From positions 3,472,001 through 3,536,000 of the forward strand of contig NZ_CP026952.1 in NCBI RefSeq assembly GCF_003065605.1: 64,000 nt of DNA. Direction: 5' to 3'. Below the pieces are notes generated by a model that made no database searches, was not told where the DNA came from, and worked only from the letters and a program-made list of their open reading frames with translations. The stretch's first letter is position 1; every line of letters starts with the position of its first letter. Source of the stretch: Aeromicrobium chenweiae (GTDB lineage Bacteria; Actinomycetota; Actinomycetes; Propionibacteriales; Nocardioidaceae). The translations under genes and the position numbers were made by a program. Of this stretch, positions 1 to 9,578 are shown one piece after another.

Positions 1-726
1 GCCCATCGCGCACGGCGCGTACACGTCGGACTCCACGTCCAGCACCTCCTCCGGCCGCACGATGGCGGCACCCAGGTCGCGGGCCCGCCGGCACCGGTCC
101 TCGTCCAGATCGGCCGCGACGACATCGGCGCCGTCCTTGGTGGCCAGCTCCAGCACGTCCATGCCGACCGCGCCGAGCCCCTGGACCAGCACCCGACGCC
201 CGGCCAGGTCGTTCATCCCGGCCTCTGCCGCGGCGGTCCGCATCGCGACGTAGACCCCCTGTGCGGTCGACGGTGCGCTGGACCCGGGGCCGCCCGCGTC
301 CACCGAGCGTCCGAACGCGAAGCCCGACCGCCCGTGCAGCAGGTCCATGTCGGCCGACGTCGTGCCGACGTCGGGCCCGGTCCAGTACGTCCCGTTGAGC
401 GCGGAGAGGTTCTCGGCGTGAACCTGCAGGATGCGCTGCCACAGGTCGTCGTCGATCTCGTGGCGCGGGGCGGGGAGGGCGATGACCGACTTGCCGCCGC
501 CCATCGGCAGGTCGGCGGCGGCCATCTTGAGCGTCATGGCGCTCGCGAGGCGGGTCGCGTCCGCCACGGCGTCCTCGTGCGACGCGTAGTGCATCGCGCG
601 GGTGCCGCCGGCCGCCGGCCCCCGCCGGCGCGAGTGGACCGCGACGGTGAAGAACGCCCCGGTCTCGCGGTCGTACCGGCTGGAGCACAACGCTCCGTCC
701 CACCCGGTGAGGACGTTCTCGATCAT
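1..726 (-). CDS. vdh: Branched-chain amino acid (valine/leucine) dehydrogenase, 3' end beyond window
   Basis: Glu/Leu/Phe/Val dehydrogenase that oxidatively deaminates valine, leucine or isoleucine to 2-oxo acids with NAD. The visible 242 residues hold the PMGGGK active-site segment (Lys at about residue 79, and another Lys at 67 in LKMA) and a GLGAVG nucleotide-binding turn near residue 180. Family members are about 350-365 residues, so roughly the last 110 lie off the window. The ATG at 726 is preceded by GGGGAG at good spacing. It starts 15 nt after bkdC, so it is the fourth gene of a bkdA-bkdB-bkdC-vdh operon: its 2-oxo acid products are the substrate of the complex encoded just upstream. 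Whether valine or leucine is preferred cannot be read from the sequence. Confidence 0.9.
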   Translation of the reverse strand, partial: MIENVLTGWDGALCSSRYDRETGAFFTVAVHSRRRGPAAGGTRAMHYASHEDAVADATRLASAMTLKMAAADLPMGGGKSVIALPAPRHEIDDDLWQRILQVHAENLSALNGTYWTGPDVGTTSADMDLLHGRSGFAFGRSVDAGGPGSSAPSTAQGVYVAMRTAAAEAGMNDLAGRRVLVQGLGAVGMDVLELATKDGADVVAADLDEDRCRRARDLGAAIVRPEEVLDVESDVYAPCAMG

Positions 727-741
727 GATGACTCCCCGTGT

Positions 742-2022
742 CTAGAGATGGTTGATGGCGTGGGCCGGGTTCTCGATCGCGTCGGCCACGACCCGCATGA
801 AGCCCGCGGCGACGCCGCCGTCGCACACCCGGTGGTCGAACACGAACGACATCTGGCCGATCTTGCGCACCGCGAGCTCCCCGTCGACGACCCACGGACG
901 GTCGATGACCCGACCGAAGCCGAGGATGCCGACCTGGGGGTGGTTGATGATGGCCGCGCTGCCGTCGACGTTGAAGGCGCCGTAGTTGTTGAGGGTGAAC
1001 GTGCCCGCGGTCAGCTCGGACTGCGTCGCCCGACCGTCACGCGCGGCAGCGGTGAGCCGGCGCAGCTCGGCGTCGAGCTCGATCGTGGTCAGCCGGTGGG
1101 CGCCCAGCACCGCGGGGACGACGAGCCCACGCTCGGTCTGCGTCGCGACGCCCAGGTTGATGCCGTCGTACCGGATGAGCTCCTGCCGGGCGGTGTCGAC
1201 CTCGCCGTTCAGCTCGGGGTACGCCGTGAGCGCCGCGACCGTGAACCGGGCGAGGTAGGCCAGCAGGCCGGGCACCGCGGAACCTCGCGCCCTCAGCTGA
1301 TCACGCAGGGCGAACAGCTCGGTGAAGTCGACGTCGACCCAGACCGTCGCCTCGGGGATCTCGCTGCGGCTGCGGGACAACGCACCGGCGACCGCCTTGC
1401 GGAAGCCGCTCATGGGCTGCCGCTCGGCCACCGCCAGACCCGTCCGTGAGCTCGGCGGCTCCACCGTGGTGGCAGCGATCGCGGCCTCGACGTCCCGCCG
1501 GGTGATGAGCCCGTCGGCACCGGTGCCGGCGATGCCCAGCACGGACAGTCCCGCCTCCCGTGCGAGCCGGCGCACCAGCGGGGAGGTCACCCGGGGCACC
1601 CGGTCGGGTGTGGCAGGCGCGGTCCCCTGCACCACGCCTGCCGTACCGGTGGCCCTGCGCGCCCGGCGGCGACCGGGCGTCCCCTCGGAGGTGCCGTAGC
1701 CGATCAGCACGTTGCCCGAGCCGGCCTGCTCCTCCTCGCGGTACTGCTCACCGGCCGACGCGGCCGGCGCGATCGAGATGAGGGGACGGCCCACGTCGAC
1801 CGCCTGTCCCTCGTCGCCGTGCAGCACGCTGACGGTGCCCGCGTACGGCGACGGCACCTCGACGATTGACTTGGCGGTCTCGACCTCGACCACGGCCTGG
1901 TCCACCGTCACGACGTCACCGACCGCGACCAGCCACCGGACGATCTCCGCCTCCGTGAGCCCTTCACCGAGGTCCGGGAGCGTGAACGTCTGCGTCGTCC
2001 CCACGCCGGCCGCGGTGCTCAT
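742..2022 (-). CDS. bkdC: Branched-chain 2-oxo acid dehydrogenase E2 (dihydrolipoamide acyltransferase)
   Basis: E2 core of the branched-chain 2-oxo acid dehydrogenase complex, which passes the acyl group from E1 to CoA. 426 residues: one lipoyl domain at about 10-85 with the lipoylated Lys in ETAKS, an Ala/Pro/Gly/Arg-rich linker, a peripheral-subunit-binding domain at about 137-172 (TSPLVRRLAREAG), and a catalytic acyltransferase domain with the DHRVCDGG active-site motif near the C-terminus. The ATG at 2022 overlaps the bkdB stop as ATGA, so translation is probably coupled. Substrate is inferred from the adjacent vdh and E1 genes; a pyruvate or 2-oxoglutarate E2 is less likely in this context. 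No E3 (lipoamide dehydrogenase) gene is in the window. Confidence 0.93.
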   Translation of the reverse strand: MSTAAGVGTTQTFTLPDLGEGLTEAEIVRWLVAVGDVVTVDQAVVEVETAKSIVEVPSPYAGTVSVLHGDEGQAVDVGRPLISIAPAASAGEQYREEEQAGSGNVLIGYGTSEGTPGRRRARRATGTAGVVQGTAPATPDRVPRVTSPLVRRLAREAGLSVLGIAGTGADGLITRRDVEAAIAATTVEPPSSRTGLAVAERQPMSGFRKAVAGALSRSRSEIPEATVWVDVDFTELFALRDQLRARGSAVPGLLAYLARFTVAALTAYPELNGEVDTARQELIRYDGINLGVATQTERGLVVPAVLGAHRLTTIELDAELRRLTAAARDGRATQSELTAGTFTLNNYGAFNVDGSAAIINHPQVGILGFGRVIDRPWVVDGELAVRKIGQMSFVFDHRVCDGGVAAGFMRVVADAIENPAHAINHL

Positions 2023-3008
2023 GCGTCCTCCCACTGCAGCGTGTCGACGGCGTCGAGGATGCGGTCGACGCTCGGCAGGTGGTACTTCTCGAGCTTGGGC
2101 GGCGGGTACGGGACGTCGAAGCCGGTCACCCGGCGCACGGGCGCGGCCAGATGGTGGAAGCACCTCTCGGTCACGCGGGCCACGATCTCGGACGCGACGC
2201 TCGCGAACCCGGCCGCCTCCGCGACGACGACCGCACGCCCGGTCGAGCGGACCGCGGCGCACACGGTCTCGTCGTCGAACGGGACCAGCGAGCGCACGTC
2301 GACGACCTGCAGGCTGCGGCCCTCGGTCGCCGCGACGTCGGCGGCCTCGAGCGCGAGCGGCACCGCCGTCCCGTACGCGATCAGGGTGGCGTCGGTGCCC
2401 TCGCGGCGGACCACGGCCCGGCCGATGCCGGGCTGCGGCTCGTCGAGGTCCACCTCGTCGCGGCTGAAGTAGAGCTTCTTGGGCTCGAGCACCACGACGG
2501 GGTCGGGCGAGGCGATCGCGGCGCGCAGCATCGCGTAGCCGTCCGCCACGGTCGCCGGGGCCAGCACGGTCAGGCCAGGGGTGTGCACGTAGTACGCCTC
2601 GGAGGAGTCGCAGTGGTGCTCCACGCCACCGATGCCGCCCGCGTACGGGATGCGGATCGTGATCGGCATCGCGAGCTTTCCGCGGGTGCGGTTCCGCAGC
2701 TTGGCGACGTGGCTGACGACCTGCTCGAAGGCCGGGTACGCGAAGGCGTCGAACTGCATCTCCACGACCGGGCGCATCCCGTTCATGGCCAGGCCGACCG
2801 CCATGCCGACGATGCCGGACTCCGCGAGCGGGGTGTCGAAGCACCGGCTCTCCCCGAACTCGGCCGTCAGGCCGTCGGTGATGCGGAAGACACCGCCGAG
2901 CGCACCCACGTCCTCGCCGAACATGAGCACCGAGTCGTCCTCGCGCATCGAATCGCGCAGGGCACGGTTCAGGGCCTGCGCCATCGTGATCTTCTCGTGC
3001 TCGGCCAT
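2019..3008 (-). CDS. bkdB: Branched-chain 2-oxo acid dehydrogenase E1 beta subunit
   Basis: Beta subunit of the thiamine-diphosphate-dependent E1 component, 329 residues, near the usual family length. Typical features are the early GEDVGALGGVFRIT segment, the PLAESGIVGMAVGLAMNG stretch, IRIPYAGGIGGVEHH, and the C-terminal transketolase-like domain ending in FDVPYPPPKLEKYHLPS. The ATG at 3008 shares one base with the bkdA stop (TGATG), and its own stop overlaps the bkdC start. A longer in-frame extension upstream was rejected because it runs through bkdA and has no family similarity. Confidence 0.94.
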   Translation of the reverse strand: MAEHEKITMAQALNRALRDSMREDDSVLMFGEDVGALGGVFRITDGLTAEFGESRCFDTPLAESGIVGMAVGLAMNGMRPVVEMQFDAFAYPAFEQVVSHVAKLRNRTRGKLAMPITIRIPYAGGIGGVEHHCDSSEAYYVHTPGLTVLAPATVADGYAMLRAAIASPDPVVVLEPKKLYFSRDEVDLDEPQPGIGRAVVRREGTDATLIAYGTAVPLALEAADVAATEGRSLQVVDVRSLVPFDDETVCAAVRSTGRAVVVAEAAGFASVASEIVARVTERCFHHLAAPVRRVTGFDVPYPPPKLEKYHLPSVDRILDAVDTLQWEDA

Positions 3009-4093
3009 CAGACGGCGTCCTCTCGGGCCAGCTCGTCCGCGAGGAACGCCGCCTGCTCCCGCAGCTGCGGGGTGGGCTCGGCGTACACGTGGGCGAAGAG
3101 CTCCTGCGGGTCGGCCTCGACGTCGGCCATCAGGCCCTCGCGCATCGCCGCCGCCACCGTCTCGGCTCGGTCGGTCATCTCCGCCGCACGCGCCGCGGTG
3201 AGCAGCCCGCGCTCCGTCAGGTGGGCGGTGCTGCGCAGCAGCGGGTCCCGCGCGCGCCACTTCTCCACGTCCGCGTCGGTGCGGTACCGCGTCGCGTCGT
3301 CGGCGTTCGTGTGGGCCTGCATGCGGTAGGTGTGCGCCTCGACGAGCTGGGGCCCGCCGCCGCCGCGAGCCGCCTCGACCGCGCTGCCGAGGACCGACAG
3401 CAGGGCCGCGACGTCGTTGCCGTCGACCCGTTGTCCCGGGACGCCGTACCCGATGCCCTTGTGCGCCAACGACGGCGCCGCGCTCTGCCGCGCCAGCGGG
3501 ACGGAGATCGCGAACTCGTTGTTCTGGACGAAGAACACGACCGGCGCCCGGAACACCGCGGCGAAGTTGAGCGCCTCGTGGAAGTCGCCCTCGCTCGTGC
3601 CGCCGTCACCGCACATCGCCATCACGACCGTGTCCTCGCCGCGCAGGGTCGCGGCGTGCGCGACACCGACCGCGTGCGGCAGCTGGGTCGCGAGGGGGGT
3701 CGCCTGGGGGGCCACCTTGGTGGCGACGGGGTCGTACCCCGAGTGCCAGTCCCCGCTCAGCAGCACGAGGGCCTCGACCGGGTCGACGCCGCGCGTGACG
3801 ATCGAGACCGTGTCGCGGTACGTCGGGAAGAGCCAGTCCTGCTCACCGAGGACGAGGGCCGCCGCCACCTCGCACGCCTCCTGGCCGTGGGACGAGGGAT
3901 AGACCGCGAGACGGCCCTGCCGCACCAGCGCGTACGCCTGGTCGTTGATGCGGCGACCGACGACGAGCGCCTCGTGCGCTCGGAGCAGGTCGGCGTCCGC
4001 CGGGAACGGCACGACGGCATCGGGCGTCGGGCGCCCCTCGGCATCGACGAGCTGGACCGGCGCCTCCCCGGGGAGCAGGTGGACTGGCGGCAT
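3008..4093 (-). CDS. bkdA: Branched-chain 2-oxo acid dehydrogenase E1 alpha subunit
   Basis: Alpha subunit of E1, which decarboxylates branched-chain 2-oxo acids on thiamine diphosphate. 361 residues. The ThDP motif runs from GDGGTSEGDFHEALN to VFFVQNN at about residues 167-195, and SSHGQEACEVAAALVL and QLPHAVGVAHA are conserved segments. The ATG at 4093 has GAGGAG six bases upstream. It is the first gene of the operon, and a divergent Lrp/AsnC gene begins 160 bp away, a common arrangement for bkd loci. It could in principle act on pyruvate, but the vdh neighbour argues for branched-chain substrates. Confidence 0.94.
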   Translation of the reverse strand: MPPVHLLPGEAPVQLVDAEGRPTPDAVVPFPADADLLRAHEALVVGRRINDQAYALVRQGRLAVYPSSHGQEACEVAAALVLGEQDWLFPTYRDTVSIVTRGVDPVEALVLLSGDWHSGYDPVATKVAPQATPLATQLPHAVGVAHAATLRGEDTVVMAMCGDGGTSEGDFHEALNFAAVFRAPVVFFVQNNEFAISVPLARQSAAPSLAHKGIGYGVPGQRVDGNDVAALLSVLGSAVEAARGGGGPQLVEAHTYRMQAHTNADDATRYRTDADVEKWRARDPLLRSTAHLTERGLLTAARAAEMTDRAETVAAAMREGLMADVEADPQELFAHVYAEPTPQLREQAAFLADELAREDAV

Positions 4094-4252
4094 GAGCCGC
4101 TCCTCTCGTCGTCACGCGTGTCCTCGCATCGTGACCCAGGGCAGCCGTTGACTTCCACAACCTGTCGATTCCTGAGAACATGTCCACGCAGGAGGGGTTC
4201 TGGCGTGCCAGACGTCCATCTCCTGCTCGACCCGCGAGGAACGGTGAGACAT

Positions 4253-4702
4253 ATGGCCGGCACCGATCTCGACGACATCGACGAGCGCATCCTGCGCGCC
4301 CTCGAGGCCGACGGCCGGATGTCCATGCGCCAGCTCGCCGAGCACGTCCACGTCTCGCGGGCGAACGCCTACGCGCGGGTCGAACGACTTACGGCGGCGG
4401 GCGTCATCACCGGGTTCGCCGTCTCGACCGACCCGGTCTCCCGCGGGCTCGGCACGTCGGCGTACGTGACGATGAACGTCCGCCAGACCGACTGGCGGGC
4501 CATCCACACCAGGCTGCGCAGCCTCGACGGCATCGAGCACATCGCCCTGGTCGGCGGAGACTTCGACGTGGTGCTGCTGGCCCGCGCGAAGGACAACGCC
4601 GATCTGCGGCGGCTCGTCCTGGACGAGATCCAGGGCATCCCGGGGGTCATCAGCACCCGGACGCTGCTGATCTTCGAGGAGTCGGTCCCCCGGCAGTCAT
4701 GA
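4253..4702 (+). CDS. Lrp/AsnC family transcriptional regulator (likely bkd regulator)
   Basis: 149-residue Lrp/AsnC protein: an N-terminal winged helix-turn-helix (DDIDERILRALEADGRMSMRQ through SRANAYARVERLTAAGVI, about residues 6-50) and a C-terminal RAM ligand-binding domain (about 65-145). Divergent from bkdA with a 160-bp shared intergenic region whose middle (about 4148-4180) is more A/T-rich than its surroundings. By analogy with BkdR it would sense a branched-chain amino acid and control the bkd operon; that is inference. The ATG at 4253 is chosen because GAGGA lies about 12 nt upstream. An in-frame GTG at 4205 would add 16 residues. Confidence 0.88.
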   Translation: MAGTDLDDIDERILRALEADGRMSMRQLAEHVHVSRANAYARVERLTAAGVITGFAVSTDPVSRGLGTSAYVTMNVRQTDWRAIHTRLRSLDGIEHIALVGGDFDVVLLARAKDNADLRRLVLDEIQGIPGVISTRTLLIFEESVPRQS

Positions 4703-4719
4703 CCGGCCGGCAGGCCCCG

Positions 4720-5133
4720 TCACTTCGTCTCGAGCACCTGGACGTGGCAGGTGCCACCGCTCTTGGGAGCAGGGACCTTGAAGATCCGGAACGCCACGGA
4801 TCCGTCGGGGGCGACGTTCTCGACCCGCTTGGTCTTGGCGCGTCCGGCTCCGCCGGTCGGCTCGCCGATGAAGACGGTGACCTGGAACGTGGCGGCCGCC
4901 TTGCCACCGTTGACCAGGAACCCGGACGCCGCCCAGGAGCCCTTGGCATCCTTCTCGCACCGGAACCGCAGCAGCGCCTCCGGGACCGGCTTGCCCGTCG
5001 GGCCCGAGCTGGTCGGTTGCGCCGCCGCCGGGGATGCCGCAGCCTGCGTCGATCCGGGCTTGGCCGACGACCCGTCGGAGCTGGAGCCGCACGCAGCGAG
5101 CAGGAGGAGAAGAGCCACCGCTGCCGCACGCAT
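4720..5133 (-). CDS. Putative secreted lipoprotein
   Basis: 137 residues with a short lipoprotein signal peptide: hydrophobic core AAAVALLLLLAAC with the lipobox cysteine at residue 15, followed by a Ser/Ala/Pro-rich linker (about 16-45). The remaining domain of about 90 residues has two cysteines, in RFRCEK and GGTCHV, which could form a disulfide outside the cell. It has the look of a small beta-rich domain (FQVTVFIGEPTG, SVAFRIFKVP) but I do not recognise the family. It converges on the Lrp gene and diverges from the PGPGW gene. Confidence 0.75.
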   Translation of the reverse strand: MRAAAVALLLLLAACGSSSDGSSAKPGSTQAAASPAAAQPTSSGPTGKPVPEALLRFRCEKDAKGSWAASGFLVNGGKAAATFQVTVFIGEPTGGAGRAKTKRVENVAPDGSVAFRIFKVPAPKSGGTCHVQVLETK

Positions 5134-5187
5134 AGGGACATCCCATCACGCCGGACCGCCGAGACGGCGGAGGCTCGCGCTCCCATG

Positions 5188-5193
5188 TAGCCT
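5188..5193 (+). promoter_or_regulatory. -10 hexamer TAGCCT, leaderless start
   Basis: TAGCCT fits TANNNT and lies 7 nt before the ATG at 5201, placing transcription start at or next to the start codon. No clear -35 is visible. Confidence 0.55.
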
Positions 5194-5200
5194 CGCGGGC

Positions 5201-5704
5201 ATGAGGTCCAAGCGCTTCGCGCGCCGCATCGCGATCGAGGTCGCCGGGTGGACGCTCGTCGTCGCCGGCATCGCCGCCTTGGTCCTGCCCGGTCCGGGGC
5301 TGCTGTGCCTCTTCGCGGGTCTCCTGATCCTCTCCCAGCAGTACGAGTGGGCCGAGCGGCGCATGCGTCCGGTCGAGATCGCGGCCTACCGGTCCGCGGC
5401 TCAGAGCGTCCAGACCTGGCCGCGCATCATCGCCAGCACCGTGTTCGCCCTGGGGATCGGTGCCGTCGGCATCGTGTGGGGCATCAGCCCGGACGCCCCG
5501 GGCTGGTGGCCGGTCGACGAGAAGTGGTGGCTGATCGGCGGCTGGGGCACCGGCGCGACCCTCCTGGGATCGTCGGTCTTCGCGCTCGCGCTGATCGTCT
5601 ACAGCTTCCGCCGGTTCCGTGGCGTCGAGGACATCGATGCCGAGGTCGAGCGGGTCGCGAACCCCGACGACGAGGAGTCGAGCCCGCGCGAGGAGTCCCG
5701 CTAG
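5201..5704 (+). CDS. PGPGW-motif transmembrane protein
   Basis: 167 residues. The N-terminal half has a hairpin of two hydrophobic helices joined by VLPGPG (about residues 13-45), the hallmark of the PGPGW / TIGR02611 family of putative membrane proteins. Two further hydrophobic segments follow (IIASTVFALGIGAVGIVWGI and LLGSSVFALALIVYSF), then an acidic cytoplasmic tail. No biochemical function is known for the family. It ends convergently with the thioesterase gene, the two stops sharing CTAG. Confidence 0.8.
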   Translation: MRSKRFARRIAIEVAGWTLVVAGIAALVLPGPGLLCLFAGLLILSQQYEWAERRMRPVEIAAYRSAAQSVQTWPRIIASTVFALGIGAVGIVWGISPDAPGWWPVDEKWWLIGGWGTGATLLGSSVFALALIVYSFRRFRGVEDIDAEVERVANPDDEESSPREESR

Positions 5705-6306
5705 CCCTGGCGCTCCACGACGAACAGTGCATCGGCCTCGGCGCAGAGCGTGTCGCCCGACCACATCTCGCCCCGGACGAACCGCTTGCGGCCCTCCTCA
5801 CGATCCATCCACCCGCGCACGCGCATCGGGACGCCCACGGGCACGATCGACCGGAAGTCGGTCTTGAGGTACGCGGTCCGGGTGGCGCTGTGCCCCTGGT
5901 GCGAGGCCATCACGCCGAGCACCTCGTCGAACACGGTCGCGATGGTGCCGCCGTGGGCCGCCCCGCCCCGGCCGAGGAAGAACGTCCCGAACGTGACGGT
6001 GCCCTCGACCTTGTCGTCCTCGACCACGTCCAGCAGGACCGGCGGCAGCGCCGGGTGACCGCGAACGGGCAGCGACCTCAGACGACCTGCGAGCCGCTCC
6101 GGCTCGGGGACCTCCAGCGGCACGAGAGCGTCCGTCCACCCCTGCAGGTCGACCGCGAGCCGCTCGAGCAGCTCGGCGCCCGGTGCCGCCGCGGTCAGCG
6201 CGTCGTGGAAGCCACGGAGCGCGTCGAGCGCGGTCGCGAACGCCCGCACCTGCTCGGGCCCCGCGGAGAGGTTGTCGAAGTGGTTCTCAGCCGTGTCCGA
6301 GCTCAT
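5701..6306 (-). CDS. PaaI-type hotdog-fold thioesterase
   Basis: 201-residue hotdog-fold protein. The C-terminal 120 residues contain the PaaI/4HBT core: GRGGAAHGGTIATVFDEVLGV resembles the HGG...D/E active-site helix of acyl-CoA thioesterases. The N-terminal 80 residues are helical and not conserved in the short PaaI proteins. It would hydrolyse an acyl-CoA in the cytoplasm; the substrate is unknown. It starts 3 nt after the ABM-domain gene, so the two are probably one transcript. Nearby acyl-CoA synthetase and desaturase genes suggest lipid metabolism. Confidence 0.82.
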   Translation of the reverse strand: MSSDTAENHFDNLSAGPEQVRAFATALDALRGFHDALTAAAPGAELLERLAVDLQGWTDALVPLEVPEPERLAGRLRSLPVRGHPALPPVLLDVVEDDKVEGTVTFGTFFLGRGGAAHGGTIATVFDEVLGVMASHQGHSATRTAYLKTDFRSIVPVGVPMRVRGWMDREEGRKRFVRGEMWSGDTLCAEADALFVVERQG

Positions 6307-6309
6307 CTG

Positions 6310-6606
6310 TCAGATGGCGGGGTCGGTCGTGAACACCGTCAGCACCGGCGCGGCGGCGAGCAGCGGTCCCAGCTCGGTGACCTGCCCCGGACCGGCGCGG
6401 AACTCGCGGTACGCCGCGTCGTGCTCCTCGGACTCCCACCGCTCGTACGCGACGAGGTGCGACGGGTCCTCGCGGTCGACCAGCACGTCGACGCCCAGGT
6501 TGCCGGAGAACGCGCGCGTCTCCTCCAGCACGCGCCGCAGGACGGTCCGTGCCTCGTCGAGGAGCTCGGGCTTGAAGCGGAGCTCGAGTGTTGCGGTGAT
6601 CGCCAT
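6310..6606 (-). CDS. ABM-domain (antibiotic biosynthesis monooxygenase-like) protein
   Basis: 98 residues, a dimeric alpha+beta barrel (ABM superfamily): strand ITATLELRFKP, helix ELLDEARTVLRRVLEETRAF, then GVDVLVDREDPSHLVAYERWES and the closing helix HDAAYREF. Such small proteins include quinol monooxygenases (YgiN type) and many of unknown role, so the substrate cannot be named. GGAGG lies at correct spacing before the ATG. First gene of a two-gene unit with the thioesterase and divergent from the acyl-CoA synthetase. Confidence 0.82.
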   Translation of the reverse strand: MAITATLELRFKPELLDEARTVLRRVLEETRAFSGNLGVDVLVDREDPSHLVAYERWESEEHDAAYREFRAGPGQVTELGPLLAAAPVLTVFTTDPAI

Positions 6607-6715
6607 GGTGTTCCTCCGGTCGTCGGCTCAGCCAAGACTAGGTCGGACGTGCAACGCTCTCGCAGCCGGTCTCAGGGCAGTATGGGGTGACGCGTCCCAC
6701 ACCCCGGAGGTTGAT

Positions 6716-8248
<1,533 letters not shown>

Positions 8249-8256
8249 CCGCCCCG

Positions 8257-8342
8257 GATTCCCAGGAGAACCCAGGGATCTGTCGCCGATCACTCGTCAC
8301 GACGTGGGTGAGGCGTCGGCTTCCGAGGTTCTCCTGGGAATC
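8257..8342. repeat. 86-bp inverted-repeat element with nested stems (possible bidirectional terminator or REP-like element)
   Basis: GATTCCCAGGAGAACC (8257-8272) is perfectly repeated in inverse at 8327-8342, giving a 16-bp stem around a 54-nt loop. Inside the loop, GCCGA...TCGGC and TCAC...GTGA can pair as inner stems. It fills most of the 109 bp between the converging acyl-CoA synthetase and desaturase genes. It could terminate both transcripts, but the long structured loop is unlike a simple terminator and closer to a repetitive extragenic palindrome or a miniature mobile element. Confidence 0.7.
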
Positions 8343-8357
8343 TGCGACCGGGCGGGC

Positions 8358-9434
8358 TCAGCCGCGCAGCTGGGCGGCGAGCGGGCAGTCGAAGGGGTCG
8401 CGCGCCCGGATCCCGACGTTGTTGAGGTAGTCGATGACGATCGCGTACGAGTGGAAGAGGCCCACCTCCATGTAGTCGATGCCCTCGGCCTCGCAGTGCG
8501 CCCGCACCAGCGGCTGCGCCTTGCGCAGGTTGCAGCGCGGCATGTTCGGGAAGAGGTGGTGCTCGATCTGGTAGTTCAGCCCACCCATCGCCCAGTCCAC
8601 CACCGGGTTGCCGCGGACGTTGCGCGACACCATCACCTGGCGGCGGAGGAAGTCGAGCTTCATCTCCGGCGGGATGATCGGCATGCCCTTGTGCGCCGGC
8701 GCGAAGGAGGCGCCGAGGCAGAAGCCGAACACCGCCATCTGGACCGCGAAGAACGCCACGGCCTTGCCGAGCGGCAGGAAGGCCAGCAGGATCGCCACGT
8801 ACGCCGTCAGCCGGGTCACGACGAGCCACAGCTCGACCCGACGCCACGGCTGCGTCGAGGTGGTGTCGCGTGCCGCACGGATGCTCTCGGCGTGCAGGTT
8901 GAGCCCCTCGAGGGTCAGCAGCGGGAAGAACAGCCAGCCCTGGCGGGTCACGAACCATCCCGCGAAGCCCTCGGTGCGCTGCGCGACGATGCCCGGCGTG
9001 AACGCGATCGCGCCCGGCCCGATGTCGGGGTCGTAGCCCTCGAGGTTCGGGCCCTTGTGGTGCATGTTGTGCTTCGCCCGCCACCACGCGAAGCTCAGCC
9101 CCGCGAATCCGCCGGCCAGGATGCGCGCGGTCCAGGAGTTCCACGTCGCGGACGTGAACATCTGCCGGTGCGCGGCGTCGTGGCCGAGGAAACCGAACTG
9201 CGTCACGATCACCCCGAGCGCGGCCGCGAGGATCAGCTGGAACCACGAGTTGCCGAGCAGGAAGAACCCCACCCAGATCGCGAAGAACGCCGCGACGTGT
9301 GCGCCGATCTGCAGCCAGTAGTAGGCGTGCCGGCGCTCGAGGAGCCCCTCGTCGCGCACGGCCTGGACCAGATCCGTGAAGCGGCTGACGTACTGCTCGC
9401 GGGGACCCGTCTCACGGATGACCTCTTGCGTCAT
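8358..9434 (-). CDS. Membrane fatty acid desaturase (front-end / acyl-CoA type)
   Basis: 358 residues with the three histidine boxes of membrane di-iron desaturases: HDAAH (85-89), HNMHH (122-126) and QIEHH (289-293). The QxxHH form of the third box is typical of front-end and linoleoyl-CoA-type desaturases, though no cytochrome b5 domain is fused. Hydrophobic segments occur at about 45-80, 105-120, 180-195 and 205-245. It would insert a double bond into an acyl chain at the membrane; the position is not predictable. The ATG at 9434 has GGAAGGAG at good spacing. Converges on the acyl-CoA synthetase. Confidence 0.9.
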   Translation of the reverse strand: MTQEVIRETGPREQYVSRFTDLVQAVRDEGLLERRHAYYWLQIGAHVAAFFAIWVGFFLLGNSWFQLILAAALGVIVTQFGFLGHDAAHRQMFTSATWNSWTARILAGGFAGLSFAWWRAKHNMHHKGPNLEGYDPDIGPGAIAFTPGIVAQRTEGFAGWFVTRQGWLFFPLLTLEGLNLHAESIRAARDTTSTQPWRRVELWLVVTRLTAYVAILLAFLPLGKAVAFFAVQMAVFGFCLGASFAPAHKGMPIIPPEMKLDFLRRQVMVSRNVRGNPVVDWAMGGLNYQIEHHLFPNMPRCNLRKAQPLVRAHCEAEGIDYMEVGLFHSYAIVIDYLNNVGIRARDPFDCPLAAQLRG

Positions 9435-9578
9435 GTGCTGCTCCTTCCGGAGCGCTCGACACGAGTCGCCGCGGACTGGGCGCCGATGACTGACTACGTT
9501 CTCCTCATCGTGGCACGCCCGGGAGCCGCCCGCGCGTCGTGCCGGCTGTGAACTCCCCCAGAAAGCACCGGCCGCGAG

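Noticed and set aside
742..2844. A longer form of the E2 gene beginning far upstream
   Set aside because: The upstream part runs antisense-like in another frame through bkdB and is Arg-rich without E2 similarity; the lipoyl domain begins right after the ATG at 2022.
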